32,242 nucleotides of DNA, taken from assembly GCA_010032875.1 (NCBI GenBank), contig RGSB01000008.1, positions 1-32,242 of the forward strand. The letters run 5' to 3'. Position 1 is the stretch's first letter. The number at the start of each line of letters is the position of its first letter. A program made the position numbers and the translations under genes. Below are positions 18,397-29,783 of the stretch, piece after piece. This stretch comes from Actinomycetota bacterium. Lineage in GTDB: Bacteria > Actinomycetota > Actinomycetes > Nanopelagicales > Nanopelagicaceae. Under the pieces are notes generated by a model. The model was given only the letters and a program-made list of their open reading frames with translations. It was not told where the DNA came from and ran no database searches.

Positions 18397-19119
18397 TTAC
18401 GCGACAAGGGTTCCGATCGTTTCACCGCGAACCGCGCGACCGATATTTCCGTTAGTCATGAGATCAAATACCACAATCGGTAGTTTATTCTCACGGCACA
18501 AACTAAATGCGGCTGCATCTGCAACTGCCAATGATTTACTGAGTACTTCATCGTAAGAAATCGTGTCGTACTTCTTAGCGCTCGGATCTTTCTTTGGATC
18601 GGCGTTGTACACGCCATCGACACCGCTCTTTGCAAGTAAAAGTGCTTCAGATCCAACTTCAAGTGCACGTTGAGCAGCAACTGTATCTGTTGTAAAAAAT
18701 GGCATACCTGCACCAGCGCCAAATATTACGACTCGACCCTTTTCTAAGTGGCGAATTGCTCTGCGAGGAATATAAGGCTCGGCTACTTGGCCCATTGTGA
18801 TTGCAGTTTGAACGCGAGTATCTACACCTTCTTTTTCCAAGAAATCTTGTAGCGCTAAACAATTCATGACTGTTCCGAGCATTCCCATGTAATCCGCACG
18901 TGCGCGATCCATTCCGCGCTGTTGTAACTCTGCGCCACGGAAGTAATTTCCACCGCCGACCACAATGCTTACTTGAACACCTGTACGCACTACATCTGCG
19001 ATTTGTTTTGCTACATCTTGTACAACATCAGGATCAACACCAATGCCTTTTTCTCCACCAAAAACTTCTCCGGAAAGTTTAAGGAGCACTCGCCCGTATT
19101 TACCTCTAGTACCGGGCAT
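18397..19119 (-). CDS. pyrH: UMP kinase
   Basis: Bacterial UMP kinase of the amino-acid-kinase fold, making UDP from UMP for pyrimidine nucleotide supply. LLKLSGE near the N-terminus binds phosphate, GGGNYFRG and the [11 protein letters not shown] segment line the active site, and [13 protein letters not shown] is the nucleotide-binding stretch. I choose the ATG at 19119 (240 residues). The alternative GTG at 19134 is followed by AAAGGAG, which is the ribosome site for the ATG and not coding sequence. The gene is in the rpsB-tsf-pyrH-frr run. Confidence 0.96.
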   Translation of the reverse strand: MPGTRGKYGRVLLKLSGEVFGGEKGIGVDPDVVQDVAKQIADVVRTGVQVSIVVGGGNYFRGAELQQRGMDRARADYMGMLGTVMNCLALQDFLEKEGVDTRVQTAITMGQVAEPYIPRRAIRHLEKGRVVIFGAGAGMPFFTTDTVAAQRALEVGSEALLLAKSGVDGVYNADPKKDPSAKKYDTISYDEVLSKSLAVADAAAFSLCRENKLPIVVFDLMTNGNIGRAVRGETIGTLVA

Positions 19120-19159
19120 GAGTGCTCCTTTCACAACTTCTTGTGCTCTGGAAGATAGT

Positions 19160-19984
19160 TTACTGTCCTACGCGGAAACGGTGGAATGCTTTGACGGCGG
19201 TTCCTGCTTCATCGAGGATTTGCTTGACAGTCTTTTTCGCATCCTTAGCGAATGCTTGTTCAATCAAACTAACTTCTTTTACGAAGCCAGTAACGCGGCC
19301 CTCAATGATTTTTGAAAGCGATGCTTCTGGCTTGCCCTCTTCACGTGCTGTTTCTTCAGCGATGCGACGCTCGTTCTCGATCAGATCCGCTGGGACGTCT
19401 TCGCGATTTACGAACTTAGGAGCAAAGGCTGCAATGTGCTGTGCAACATCTTTTCCAACTTCAACAGCTTCTTTAGCAAGTGAGACCAAAACTCCAACTT
19501 GTGGCGGCAAATCTGGGCTTGTTTTATGTAAGTACAAACCAACTGGACCATTCACAACTGCAACGTTGCGAATTTCGATTTTTTCACCAAGAGTTGCATT
19601 TCCTTCATCGATAACTGATTGAACGCTCTTACCGCTAGCCATTGTTGAAGCAAGAAATGCTTCAACAGTTTCAGATTTAGCGGAAAGTAGGTGGTCCACT
19701 AATTCATCACCAAGTGCGATAAATCGATCACCTTTTGCGACGAAGTCTGTTTCACAGTTCAGTTCAAGCATTACGCCCACTTCACCTAAAACCTTCGCGA
19801 CTACTAAACCATTTGATGTTAAACGGCCTTCGCGCTTTGTAACGCCCTTAAGACCTTTTACGCGAATGATTTCTACAGCTTTGTCGTAGTCACCATTTGC
19901 TTCATCAAGTGCTTTTTTGCAATCGAGCATTCCTGCTGCAGTTGCTTCACGCAGTCTCTTTACATCTTCTGCTGAATACGCCAC
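19160..19984 (-). CDS. tsf: Translation elongation factor Ts
   Basis: The nucleotide exchange factor for EF-Tu. The N-terminal UBA-like domain (about 1-45, with [15 protein letters not shown]) and the TDFVA motif (79-83) that contacts EF-Tu are intact, followed by the two core subdomains. At 274 residues it is normal for Actinobacteria. It starts with GTG only three bases after the rpsB stop; GGAGG in the rpsB tail is spaced eight bases from it, so the two genes are coupled. Confidence 0.97.
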   Translation of the reverse strand: MAYSAEDVKRLREATAAGMLDCKKALDEANGDYDKAVEIIRVKGLKGVTKREGRLTSNGLVVAKVLGEVGVMLELNCETDFVAKGDRFIALGDELVDHLLSAKSETVEAFLASTMASGKSVQSVIDEGNATLGEKIEIRNVAVVNGPVGLYLHKTSPDLPPQVGVLVSLAKEAVEVGKDVAQHIAAFAPKFVNREDVPADLIENERRIAEETAREEGKPEASLSKIIEGRVTGFVKEVSLIEQAFAKDAKKTVKQILDEAGTAVKAFHRFRVGQ

Positions 19985-19987
19985 TTG

Positions 19988-20815
19988 TTACGCCTCCACT
20001 GGAGTTGATGGTGCTGCGTCGATTACTTCTTTTTCCCAATCAGCTAATGGCTCGCCCGCGGCAACTGCTGGCGCTTCTGTCTTAGCTTCTTCTTTTACAA
20101 CTGCAGAGCGAGCCTGTAAGCCGGCAGCAATTGCATCTGTGATGACGCGAGTAAGCAAACCGATTGAACGAATTGCATCATCGTTTCCAGGAATCTTGAA
20201 ATCAACTTCGTCTGGATCGCAATTTGTATCCAAGATAGCGATTACTGGAATACCAAGCTTTTTAGCTTCAGCAACAGCAAGATGCTCTTTCTTGGTGTCG
20301 ACAACCCAAATTGCACTTGGCAACTTAGTCATATTGCGGATTCCATCAAGGTTTTTGTGAAGCTTTTCGCGCTCACGACGTAGTACTAGAAGTTCTTTCT
20401 TTGTAAGCAACATATCGTTTGTTGCTTCAAGTGCTTCAAGTTCCTTCAGGCGCTGAATTCGCTTGTAAACAGTTGGGAAGTTAGTCAACATACCACCGAG
20501 CCAACGCTCAGTAACTGTCGGCATTCCAACTCGTGCAGCTTGAGCGATGATTGGCTCTTGTGCTGCTTTCTTTGTTCCGACGAACAAAACGTGTCCGCCC
20601 TTTGCAACAACATCCTTAACAAACTCGTATGCGCTATCAATGAGTGCAAGTGATTGTTGGATATCGATGATGTAGATGCCATTGCGCTCGGTGAAAATAA
20701 AGCGCTTCATCTTTGGGTTCCAGCGACGTGTCTGATGTCCGAAGTGGACTCCACTGTCGAGGAGTTCTCGCATTGTTACAACTTCGACTAAGTCGAATGA
20801 GTGCTGAGAAGTCAC
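19988..20815 (-). CDS. rpsB: 30S ribosomal protein S2
   Basis: A small-subunit protein needed for assembly of the 30S neck region. The core ([20 protein letters not shown], then [13 protein letters not shown]) is highly conserved, and the C-terminus carries an Ala/Glu-rich tail common in Actinobacteria. The start is not certain. GTG at 20815 gives 275 residues. An ATG at 20773 gives 261 but would drop the VVT that normally precedes MREL in the family. Neither has a strong ribosome site. Two small hairpins cover the region between them. A -10-like TAAGAT lies 23 bases upstream of the GTG. Confidence 0.95.
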   Translation of the reverse strand: MTSQHSFDLVEVVTMRELLDSGVHFGHQTRRWNPKMKRFIFTERNGIYIIDIQQSLALIDSAYEFVKDVVAKGGHVLFVGTKKAAQEPIIAQAARVGMPTVTERWLGGMLTNFPTVYKRIQRLKELEALEATNDMLLTKKELLVLRREREKLHKNLDGIRNMTKLPSAIWVVDTKKEHLAVAEAKKLGIPVIAILDTNCDPDEVDFKIPGNDDAIRSIGLLTRVITDAIAAGLQARSAVVKEEAKTEAPAVAAGEPLADWEKEVIDAAPSTPVEA

Positions 20816-20828
20816 CAGATTGCTCTGG
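20783..20828 (-). promoter_or_regulatory. Two small hairpins at the rpsB start region
   Basis: On the RNA, CCAGA-GCAA-TCTGG forms a five-pair stem with a GNRA-type tetraloop that includes the first base of the GTG candidate. Further on, TTCGAC-TTA-GTCGAA (20783-20797) is a perfect six-base inverted repeat ending nine bases before the ATG candidate. S2 autoregulates rpsB in some bacteria by binding its leader; that such a site is present here is inference. Confidence 0.25.
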
Positions 20829-20838
20829 TGCGTGGAAA

Positions 20839-20844
20839 ATCTTA
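20839..20844 (-). promoter_or_regulatory. Putative -10 box for the rpsB-tsf block
   Basis: TAAGAT on the minus strand, between the xerC stop and rpsB. An ATTTTG stretch about 17 bases upstream is only a weak -35. Support is limited to the hexamer and its position in the only gap before rpsB. Confidence 0.35.
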
Positions 20845-20874
20845 CCTGAGGTTCGGGAGTGCAAAATCCACGAT

Positions 20875-21792
20875 TTATGCGCGGGGATGTGCCTGCTTAT
20901 ACGCTTTTTGCAAACGCTCTGTAGAAACATGGGTATAAATCTGAGTTGTTGCAAGTGATGCGTGCCCCAAGATTTCCTGCACGGTCCGAAGATCGGCGCC
21001 ACCTTCCAGAAGATGAGTTGCGGCGGAATGACGTAATGAGTGCGGTCCTAACTTTTCCAAACCTTCGATAGCACTTAATGCTTCATACACAACTGTTCGG
21101 ACCGTACGTTGATCAATTCTTTTGCCGCGCAATCCGATAAAAAGTGCAGAGCCAGATTTATCGCTTGCGATTTGAGGACGTGCATTGTCTATCCAATTCT
21201 TTAACGCTTTTAATGCAGGCGTGCCGATAGGTATTGAACGCTCTTTATTGCCCTTGCCAACTACTCGTAAAGCTTGACGCTCGTAATCAATATCTTCAAA
21301 ATTAAGACCACATAGTTCTGCTACGCGCGCTCCAGTTGCATACAAAATTTCAAGAATTGCACTATCTCGAATCGCAAGAGGAGAATCTTCTTCACCCGCT
21401 CGCATAGCCATGGATTCCATGACATCTCTGGCTTCACTTGCATTAAGTACATCTGGTAGAACTTTATGACTTTTCGGCGTGGCAAGAGATACGCCAATAT
21501 CTTTTGGTAAATACCCATTCTTGTGCGCCCATTTTGTAAATAATCGAATTGTTACTGCACGTCTGGACAAAGTGGTGCGTGCTCCTCCTTTGATGGAAAT
21601 GTTTGCTAGCCATGAACGAATATGTGAAATATCGAGTGCCTGTACATCTGAAATACCTAAAGCTTCTAGGTGTGTAAAAAAACTCTCGAGATCTCCCACA
21701 TAGGCACGGATCGTATGCAGAGATAAATCACGCTTGGTGTGTAGATTATTTTCAAAAGCAACACGTACATCGTTTAATGTATGTGTGGACAT
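20875..21792 (-). CDS. xerC: Tyrosine recombinase XerC
   Basis: A site-specific recombinase that with XerD resolves chromosome dimers at dif. The N-terminal SAM-like DNA-binding domain spans about 5-90 and the catalytic domain about 110-300. The full catalytic set is visible: Arg156, Lys180, His251, Arg254, His277 and nucleophile Tyr286. At 305 residues it is typical, and xerC next to rpsB is a conserved actinobacterial arrangement, so this is a housekeeping Xer and not a mobile-element integrase. It starts with ATG nine bases after cimA. A TAATCT box that contains the cimA stop codon lies six bases upstream. Confidence 0.93.
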   Translation of the reverse strand: MSTHTLNDVRVAFENNLHTKRDLSLHTIRAYVGDLESFFTHLEALGISDVQALDISHIRSWLANISIKGGARTTLSRRAVTIRLFTKWAHKNGYLPKDIGVSLATPKSHKVLPDVLNASEARDVMESMAMRAGEEDSPLAIRDSAILEILYATGARVAELCGLNFEDIDYERQALRVVGKGNKERSIPIGTPALKALKNWIDNARPQIASDKSGSALFIGLRGKRIDQRTVRTVVYEALSAIEGLEKLGPHSLRHSAATHLLEGGADLRTVQEILGHASLATTQIYTHVSTERLQKAYKQAHPRA

Positions 21793-21798
21793 AGGAAT

Positions 21799-21804
21799 AG
21801 ATTA
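21799..21804 (-). promoter_or_regulatory. Putative leaderless -10 box for xerC inside the cimA stop
   Basis: TAATCT on the minus strand uses the cimA TAA as its first three bases and lies six bases before the xerC ATG. No Shine-Dalgarno sequence is present. This would uncouple xerC from the amino acid operon. Confidence 0.5.
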
Positions 21805-23391
21805 CTCGGGTTTACGTCCTTGACGCAGAAGACCAAAAGTTAGAGCATCTTCAAGCGCCATCGCGGATGCGGCGATGATATTTTCATGCACGCCGATTGT
21901 GTTCCATTCACCTTTACCATCGCTTGTTTCAACAAGTACGCGTGTGATTGCACCTGTTCCTAGTCGTCCTTCAAGGATGCGGACTTTGTAATCTGTTAAC
22001 TCGAGAACTTCGAGTTCCGGATAGAACTGCTTGAGTCCTGTACGAAGTGCATTGTCGATCGCGTTAACTGGACCGTTTCCAGATCCATTGCAAGTAAATT
22101 CTTTGCCGTTGGCAGTCACGCTTACTTCGGCTTTTGTAGTAATTCCATCTTTCGATGTGCGCTCTGTCGTCGTTGCCCAATGCTTAATAGTGAAAAATGA
22201 TGGACGCTTTCCTGAGATTTCTTCAAGCAGTAACAATTCGAAGGAAGCATCGGCTGCTTCGAAAGTAAAGCCGTGTGACTCGAGTTCTTTGACTCGATCT
22301 ACTACTCGGCCGATGAGTTCGCGATCTCCACCTAAATCAACACCGAGTTCTGCGGACTTCAATTCAATAGATGCACGCCCTGCCATCTCAGAAACAAGCA
22401 TGCGCATATCGTTTCCAACAGATTCTGGATCTTCGTGTTGGTACAACGTTGGATCGACTTTTATCGCACTGGCATGCAGACCAGCTTTGTGGGCAAAAGC
22501 AGAGATTCCGACGTATGGTTGACGTGCACTTGATGAAACATTCGTTACTTCGGCGACTGCATGCGAAATTCTGAATGCTTCACGCAAAGCATCTTTTGGA
22601 AGAACGAGCTGCTTCTTCTTTAACTCAAGGTTGGCGATGATAGTTACGAGATCAGCATTTCCAGTTCTTTCGCCATAACCATTTAAGGTTCCTTGAACAT
22701 GAGTTACACCCGCAGCTATCGCAGCCATTGAGTTTGCAACGGCGCAACCCGTGTCATTGTGGCAATGAATTCCAAGTCGTGCATTACTCGCTTGCAATAC
22801 ATCATGAACTACTTGTGAAAGTTCATCAGGAAGCATTCCGCCATTAGTGTCACACAAAGCAATAACGTCCGCACCAGCCTCAGCGGCAGTCCGAACAACT
22901 TCGAGTGCGTAAGCGCGATTAGAGCGATATCCGTCAAAGAAGTGTTCGGCATCTAAAAACACTCGCTGTCCTTCCGCGCGCAAGTGTTGAATAGAATCTT
23001 TAATCATCGCAAGGTTTTCATCAAGGGTTGTCTTTAGAGCTAGATCCACATGACGATCAAAAGATTTTGCCACCAAAGTCACAGCTGGTGCGCCACTGTC
23101 GCGAAGTGCACCGAGTAACGCATCATCGGCAGCTTTAACATTTGGGCGCCGCGTTGCACCGAATGCCACAAAAGTCGAATTCGTTAGTTTTAACTCTTTT
23201 TTCGCACGCTCAAAAAACTCAGTATCTTTTGGATTAGCACCAGGCCATCCACCTTCAATAAAGCCAACACCTAAATCATCTAAATGTCGTGCAATCGCTA
23301 ACTTATCTTGAACAGATAAATTCAATCCTTCTTGCTGCGCACCATCTCGAAGTGTTGTGTCATATATGTGAAAAGCGTCATTAACTGGCAT
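21802..23391 (-). CDS. cimA: (R)-citramalate synthase
   Basis: Condenses pyruvate with acetyl-CoA to citramalate, the entry to the threonine-independent route to isoleucine. The HMGL-like barrel carries DTTLRDGAQQEG at the N-terminus and the metal motif IHCHND in mid-barrel. A C-terminal LeuA-type dimer/regulatory domain occupies roughly the last 130 residues. The long GATRRPNVKA and AKSFDRHV stretches fit the CimA subfamily better than LeuA or homocitrate synthase. The start is ATG 23391 (529 residues), sharing one base with the ilvE stop (TAATG). An in-frame upstream Met inside ilvE is less likely. It is the last gene of the operon. Confidence 0.92.
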   Translation of the reverse strand: MPVNDAFHIYDTTLRDGAQQEGLNLSVQDKLAIARHLDDLGVGFIEGGWPGANPKDTEFFERAKKELKLTNSTFVAFGATRRPNVKAADDALLGALRDSGAPAVTLVAKSFDRHVDLALKTTLDENLAMIKDSIQHLRAEGQRVFLDAEHFFDGYRSNRAYALEVVRTAAEAGADVIALCDTNGGMLPDELSQVVHDVLQASNARLGIHCHNDTGCAVANSMAAIAAGVTHVQGTLNGYGERTGNADLVTIIANLELKKKQLVLPKDALREAFRISHAVAEVTNVSSSARQPYVGISAFAHKAGLHASAIKVDPTLYQHEDPESVGNDMRMLVSEMAGRASIELKSAELGVDLGGDRELIGRVVDRVKELESHGFTFEAADASFELLLLEEISGKRPSFFTIKHWATTTERTSKDGITTKAEVSVTANGKEFTCNGSGNGPVNAIDNALRTGLKQFYPELEVLELTDYKVRILEGRLGTGAITRVLVETSDGKGEWNTIGVHENIIAASAMALEDALTFGLLRQGRKPE

Positions 23392-24470
23392 TAGAGAACC
23401 TTGCGCATCCATGAATGGGAATCAGAAATTGATCCATGCTGAATTCCCAAGAGGTGATTGCGAATCTGCATGGTAATTTTTCCTGGTTGACCATCACCAG
23501 TGACCCACGTACCCATTGCACTCTTTGCTGTTCCGACAGGTGAAACTACCGCTGCGGTTCCGCATGCGAAGATCTCTGTGATCTCACCGGAAGCAACGCC
23601 ATCACGCCAATCATCGATACTGAGCATTACTTCATCGGTTTTATAGCCGAGATCTTTCGCAACAGTGAGTATTGAATCGCGAGTGATTCCAGGTAAGAGT
23701 GTTCCAGTTAATTTTGGAGTAACGACTGTTGCATCCGTGCCTGAACCCTTAACGAAGTACAGGTTCATGCCACCCATTTCTTCGATCCATTTGCGCTCTT
23801 TTGCATCAATCCACACAACCTGATCGCAACCCTCTTTTGCTGCAGCTTTTTGAGCAACCAAAGAAGCCGCGTAATTTCCACCGCACTTTGCTTCTCCAGT
23901 GCCACCTTGTGCAGCACGCACATACTCAGTTGAAATCCAAACACTTACAGCTTTGGACGGATCAAAATACGCACCGGCTGGAGTAGCTATTAACATATAC
24001 AAAGCCTTATTGGACGGGCGAACACCGAGACCAACTTCAGTGGCAAACATAAATGGACGTATATAAAGAGATTCGCCAACTTTGTTTGGTACCCAACCAG
24101 CATCTTGCTTTACAAGAGTTTCAACAGTTTCGATAAACAACTCTTCAGGCATTTCAGGTAGTGCTAAACGATTAGCTGACTTTGCAAAACGTCGAGCATT
24201 TGCTTCTGGACGAAATAATCCGATACCGCCATCAGGTTGGCGATACGCCTTCATGCCCTCGAATATTTCTTGTCCGTAATGAAAAACAGCTGTTGCAGGA
24301 TCTAACGAAATTGGTCCGTACGGTTTTAATTCAGGTTCTGACCAGCCTTCTTTTTCGTTCCACTCGCACACAACCATGTGATCTGTGTAGTACTTACCAA
24401 AACCGCCTTCAGCAACTAGTGCATCACGAGTTGCTGCGTCCTTAGCCTTTGGATTAAGTGAAATTTTCAT
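23391..24470 (-). CDS. ilvE: Branched-chain amino acid aminotransferase
   Basis: A fold-type IV PLP aminotransferase for the last step of Leu, Ile and Val synthesis. The PLP lysine is Lys195 in GGTGEAKCGGNYA. YGQEIFEGMKAYR (65-77) and EEMGGMNLYFV are typical, and the C-terminal EIFACGTAAVVSPVG contacts the PLP phosphate. At 359 residues it matches the larger actinobacterial form. It begins four bases after the leuB stop. Confidence 0.95.
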   Translation of the reverse strand: MKISLNPKAKDAATRDALVAEGGFGKYYTDHMVVCEWNEKEGWSEPELKPYGPISLDPATAVFHYGQEIFEGMKAYRQPDGGIGLFRPEANARRFAKSANRLALPEMPEELFIETVETLVKQDAGWVPNKVGESLYIRPFMFATEVGLGVRPSNKALYMLIATPAGAYFDPSKAVSVWISTEYVRAAQGGTGEAKCGGNYAASLVAQKAAAKEGCDQVVWIDAKERKWIEEMGGMNLYFVKGSGTDATVVTPKLTGTLLPGITRDSILTVAKDLGYKTDEVMLSIDDWRDGVASGEITEIFACGTAAVVSPVGTAKSAMGTWVTGDGQPGKITMQIRNHLLGIQHGSISDSHSWMRKVL

Positions 24471-24474
24471 GGAT

Positions 24475-25512
24475 TTATAGCGCTGCTACGAGCGCATCTC
24501 CTACTTCACTTGTGCTGCGTTTCTTATCTCCGCGGGAAGCAAGATCTGCGGCGACTGCGCGTTCAACATCGCGAGCAGCATCGCTGAGTCCCAAATGATC
24601 TAGCATCATTGCAACTGACATAACAGTTGCAGTTGGATCTGCAATATTTTTTCCTGCGATATCCGGAGCCGAACCGTGAACCGGCTCGAACATAGATGGG
24701 AATTTGCCAGTTGGATTAATATTTCCAGAAGCTGCCAAACCGATACCGCCGCATATTGCCGCTGCAATATCAGTCAAGATATCTCCAAATAAATTGTCAG
24801 TAACAACGACATCAAAGCGTTCTGGATTAGTAACGAAGAACATCGAAGCTGCATCGACGTGTAAATAATCTGTTGTAACTTTTGGGAACTCCTTCGCAAC
24901 TTCGTTAAATGTACGAGTCCACAATCCGCCAGCTCGTGTAAGAACGTTATTTTTGTGAACCAACGTTAGTTTTTTCCGATCACGAACCATTGCGCGATTA
25001 AATGCATCTCGGATTACCCGTTCAGCACCGCGACGAGTATTTAAGCTCTCTTCAGTTGCGATCTCAGCATCAGTTCCTTCTGCAAGAACTCCACCTGCGC
25101 CGACATATGGACCTTCCGTGCCTTCACGTACCACTACAAAATCAATTGGTTGTTTCGTGGCTAGCGGAGAAATAACTCCCGGCATTAAACGTGCAGGACG
25201 TAAATTAATGTAATGATCAAAAGCAAAACGAAGCTTTAGTAAAAGTCCGCGTTCTAAAACTCCACTAGGAACTGTCGGATCACCTACTGCTCCAAGAAGA
25301 ATTACATCCGCTTTTGCAATTTTATTCAGGATGGCATCTGGCAAAACTTCTCCAGTTTTATGCCAATATCCCGCTCCTAAATCATAGGAAGTCTTGTTAA
25401 AGGTTGCTCCATATTTCTTACCAACTGCATCTAAAACTTTAATGCCTTCTGCAACAACCTCAGGACCAATTCCATCGCCAGCGATGACTGCTAAATTAAA
25501 ATTTTTTGACAT
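24475..25512 (-). CDS. leuB: 3-isopropylmalate dehydrogenase
   Basis: An NAD-dependent oxidative decarboxylase of leucine synthesis. The same enzyme normally oxidises 3-methylmalate in the citramalate route, which fits cimA downstream. AGDGIGPEV is at the N-terminus, [13 protein letters not shown] carries the metal-binding aspartates, and [18 protein letters not shown] forms the NAD region. At 345 residues it is full length. The ATG is nine bases after serA with AAGGA at the serA stop as ribosome site. Confidence 0.94.
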   Translation of the reverse strand: MSKNFNLAVIAGDGIGPEVVAEGIKVLDAVGKKYGATFNKTSYDLGAGYWHKTGEVLPDAILNKIAKADVILLGAVGDPTVPSGVLERGLLLKLRFAFDHYINLRPARLMPGVISPLATKQPIDFVVVREGTEGPYVGAGGVLAEGTDAEIATEESLNTRRGAERVIRDAFNRAMVRDRKKLTLVHKNNVLTRAGGLWTRTFNEVAKEFPKVTTDYLHVDAASMFFVTNPERFDVVVTDNLFGDILTDIAAAICGGIGLAASGNINPTGKFPSMFEPVHGSAPDIAGKNIADPTATVMSVAMMLDHLGLSDAARDVERAVAADLASRGDKKRSTSEVGDALVAAL

Positions 25513-25521
25513 TATTTTTCC

Positions 25522-27806
<2,285 letters not shown>

Positions 27807-27807
<1 letters not shown>

Positions 27808-29573
27808 TAGAGCTCCTGTGAATCCCAGTCGGGCGCCATTTCGCGCGCAATCATGATGTCATCATTTGATGTTCCGGCAGCAACCATTGGCCACACCATC
27901 GCATCACGATGAACTCGAAAGTCAACTACTACAGGTTGATCATTTATGGATAGAGCTTTTTCGATTGTCTTATCAACATCTTCTGGGCGATCACAGCTCA
28001 ATCCAACACAACCCATTGCATCAGCCAACTTCGGAAAATCTGGTACACGCTTTGATTCAAGGTTTGTATTTGAATAACGACCTTCGTAGAACAGTGTCTG
28101 CCATTGGCGAACCATTCCGAGGCTTTCGTTATTAATGATTGCAACCTTAATTGGAATGTTATTAAGTGCGCATGTCACTAATTCTTGATTAGTCATTTGG
28201 AAGCAACCATCACCATCAATAGACCAAACAGTTGTGTCAGGTGCAGCAACTTTTGCGCCCATCGCGGCAGGAACTGAATAACCCATCGTTCCGAGTCCAC
28301 CCGAATTAAGCCATGTGCGTGGTTTTTCATACGGAACAAATTGCGCAGCCCACATTTGATGCTGACCAACACCAGCAACATAAATGCTGTCTGGTGCTGA
28401 GAGTTTGGCAATTCGTTCGATTACGTACTGAGGAGAAACCGATCCATCTGTAGGTTTGTCATAACCCAATGGATATGTGCTCTTTAAGTTATTTACTTGA
28501 CGTAGCCACGTAGACAAATCTGGGCGATTTTTTGCTAGCGCGGCTTTAAGTGCAGGAATAAGTGCAATTAATGTGTGCTTCAAATCGCCAATTACTGGAA
28601 CATCTGCAAAACGATTCTTTCCAATTTCAGCGGGATCTACATCGCAATGAATAACTTTTGCGTTGACAGCAAATGTGGAAAGCTTTCCTGTCACACGATC
28701 ATCAAATCGTGCGCCCAATGTAATGAGCAAATCAGACTTTTGAAGAGCAGTAACAGCGGCAACAGAGCCGTGCATGCCAGGCATGCCCATATGCAATGGA
28801 TGGCTATGTGGAAATGTTCCGAGAGCCATTAAAGTCGTTACAACCGGTGCGCCTAATAATTCTGCAATTTCGCGTAACTCTTTGGCAGCATTCGCTTTGA
28901 TAATTCCGCCACCAACGTAAAAAACTGGTCGATGTGACTGAGTAATAAGTGCAGCAGCATCAGCAATTGATTGTGCATTTGGTGCTACAGCTGGTTGGTA
29001 ACCCTTGAGCGATACAGAAGTTGGCCAATTAAAAACAGTTTCTTTCTGTAGTGCGTCTTTTGCAATATCAACCAGAACTGGACCCGGGCGACCAGTTGTT
29101 GCAATGTGGAAAGCTTCGGCAATGGCACGTGGAATCTCGGCAGGATCAGTAATCAAATAATTGTGTTTTGTAAATGGCATCGTAATGCCACGGATATCAG
29201 CTTCTTGGAATGCATCCGTACCGATTGCAGCACTTGGCACTTGTCCAGTAATCGCTACGAGCGGAACAGAATCCATTGCAGCATCAGCAAGTGGTGTAAC
29301 TAAGTTGGTAGCACCTGGTCCTGAAGTTGCGATGCAAACACCTGCGCGACCAGAAACTTGTGCATATCCAGTTGCAGCATGACCCGCGCCTTGTTCGTGG
29401 CGAACCAAGATGTGCCTGATCGATGAATCAAAAATTGGATCGTAAGCAGGAAGAATTGCGCCACCCGGAATGCCGAACATAACGTCGACACCAGCGGCTT
29501 CAAGTGATTTGACCAAACTAGTTGCACCATTCATTGATGTGCCATTTTTTGTAAAGTCTTGGCGTGTACTCAC
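27807..29573 (-). CDS. ilvB: Acetolactate synthase catalytic subunit
   Basis: A ThDP-dependent enzyme joining two pyruvates, or pyruvate and 2-ketobutyrate. The catalytic Glu60 is in [14 protein letters not shown]. The Mg-ThDP motif begins GDGCFQM and ends near VAIINN in the C-terminal domain. The FAD-binding middle domain (about 200-350) includes [11 protein letters not shown]. At 588 residues it is full length. It starts with GTG at 29573, four bases after an AGGGAG ribosome site. It is the first structural gene of the operon, preceded by a 140-base attenuator leader. Confidence 0.96.
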
Positions 29574-29616
29574 TGTTCTCCCTTCCTATCCTTGAATTTT
29601 TCCGCTTCGTTAAAGT

Positions 29617-29641
29617 AAAAAACCCTCAGATCAACTGAGGG
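29617..29641 (-). terminator. Intrinsic terminator (attenuator) before ilvB
   Basis: On the RNA, CCCTCAG (29641-29635), a five-base loop and CTGAGGG (29629-29623) form a perfect seven-pair stem followed by six T residues (29622-29617). It lies 34 bases after the leader-peptide stop and 43 bases before ilvB, the position expected for transcription attenuation. Confidence 0.88.
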
Positions 29642-29642
29642 T

Positions 29643-29673
29643 AGCGCGCGATCGTTTTGCTAGATCACGCGCT
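29643..29673 (-). promoter_or_regulatory. GC-rich hairpin between leader peptide and attenuator
   Basis: AGCGCGTGATC pairs with GATCGCGCGCT over eleven positions with one T-G wobble and a nine-base loop. It begins just after the leader stop codon, so a ribosome at the stop would block it while one stalled on the Val codons would leave it free. It does not share bases with the terminator stem, so it is not a simple antiterminator. Confidence 0.6.
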
Positions 29674-29674
29674 T

Positions 29675-29713
29675 TTAAATCACCACCACGAAGCGGCTTG
29701 TGTTTGTTGACAT
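29675..29713 (-). CDS. ilvB leader peptide, 12 residues ending VVVI
   Basis: The minus-strand reading frame from ATG 29713 encodes MSTNTSRFVVVI and stops with TAA. Three consecutive Val codons plus Ile just before an RNA hairpin and an intrinsic terminator are the hallmark of branched-chain attenuation: shortage of charged tRNA-Val or tRNA-Ile would stall the ribosome here. In Corynebacterium glutamicum ilvBNC is attenuated by a comparable leader peptide made without a ribosome binding site. The GAGAAT box six bases before this ATG suggests the same leaderless start. Confidence 0.8.
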   Translation of the reverse strand: MSTNTSRFVVVI

Positions 29714-29719
29714 GTGCTT

Positions 29720-29749
29720 ATTCTCCAATAGATAGGCTCAAAGCGTCAA
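29720..29749 (-). promoter_or_regulatory. Promoter of the ilvB operon leader
   Basis: On the minus strand TTGACG (29749-29744) is a five-of-six match to the -35 consensus. An 18-base spacer is followed by GAGAAT (29725-29720), then six bases and the leader-peptide ATG. GGAG overlapping the -10 could be read as a ribosome site, but the six-base spacing matches the leaderless starts elsewhere in the window. Confidence 0.6.
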
Positions 29750-29783
29750 CCCCAGGTTGAAACATCTCAGAATTTGAGCGAAG

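Noticed and set aside
19120-19134. GTG start for pyrH five codons upstream
   Set aside because: Those codons consist of the AAAGGAG ribosome site for the ATG at 19119.
20875-21792. Integrase of a mobile element
   Set aside because: Length, catalytic motifs and position next to rpsB identify chromosomal XerC; no attachment sites or cargo were found.
23392-23412. Upstream Met start for cimA within ilvE
   Set aside because: The TAATG junction at 23391 matches the coupling style of neighbouring genes and the family N-terminus.
29574-29713. T-box riboswitch upstream of ilvB
   Set aside because: The leader is too short and lacks the conserved T-box sequence. A leader peptide with Val codons and a terminator explains it better.
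29750-29783. Terminator of ilvD
   Set aside because: CTCA/TGAG with a short loop gives only four pairs and no proper T-run.
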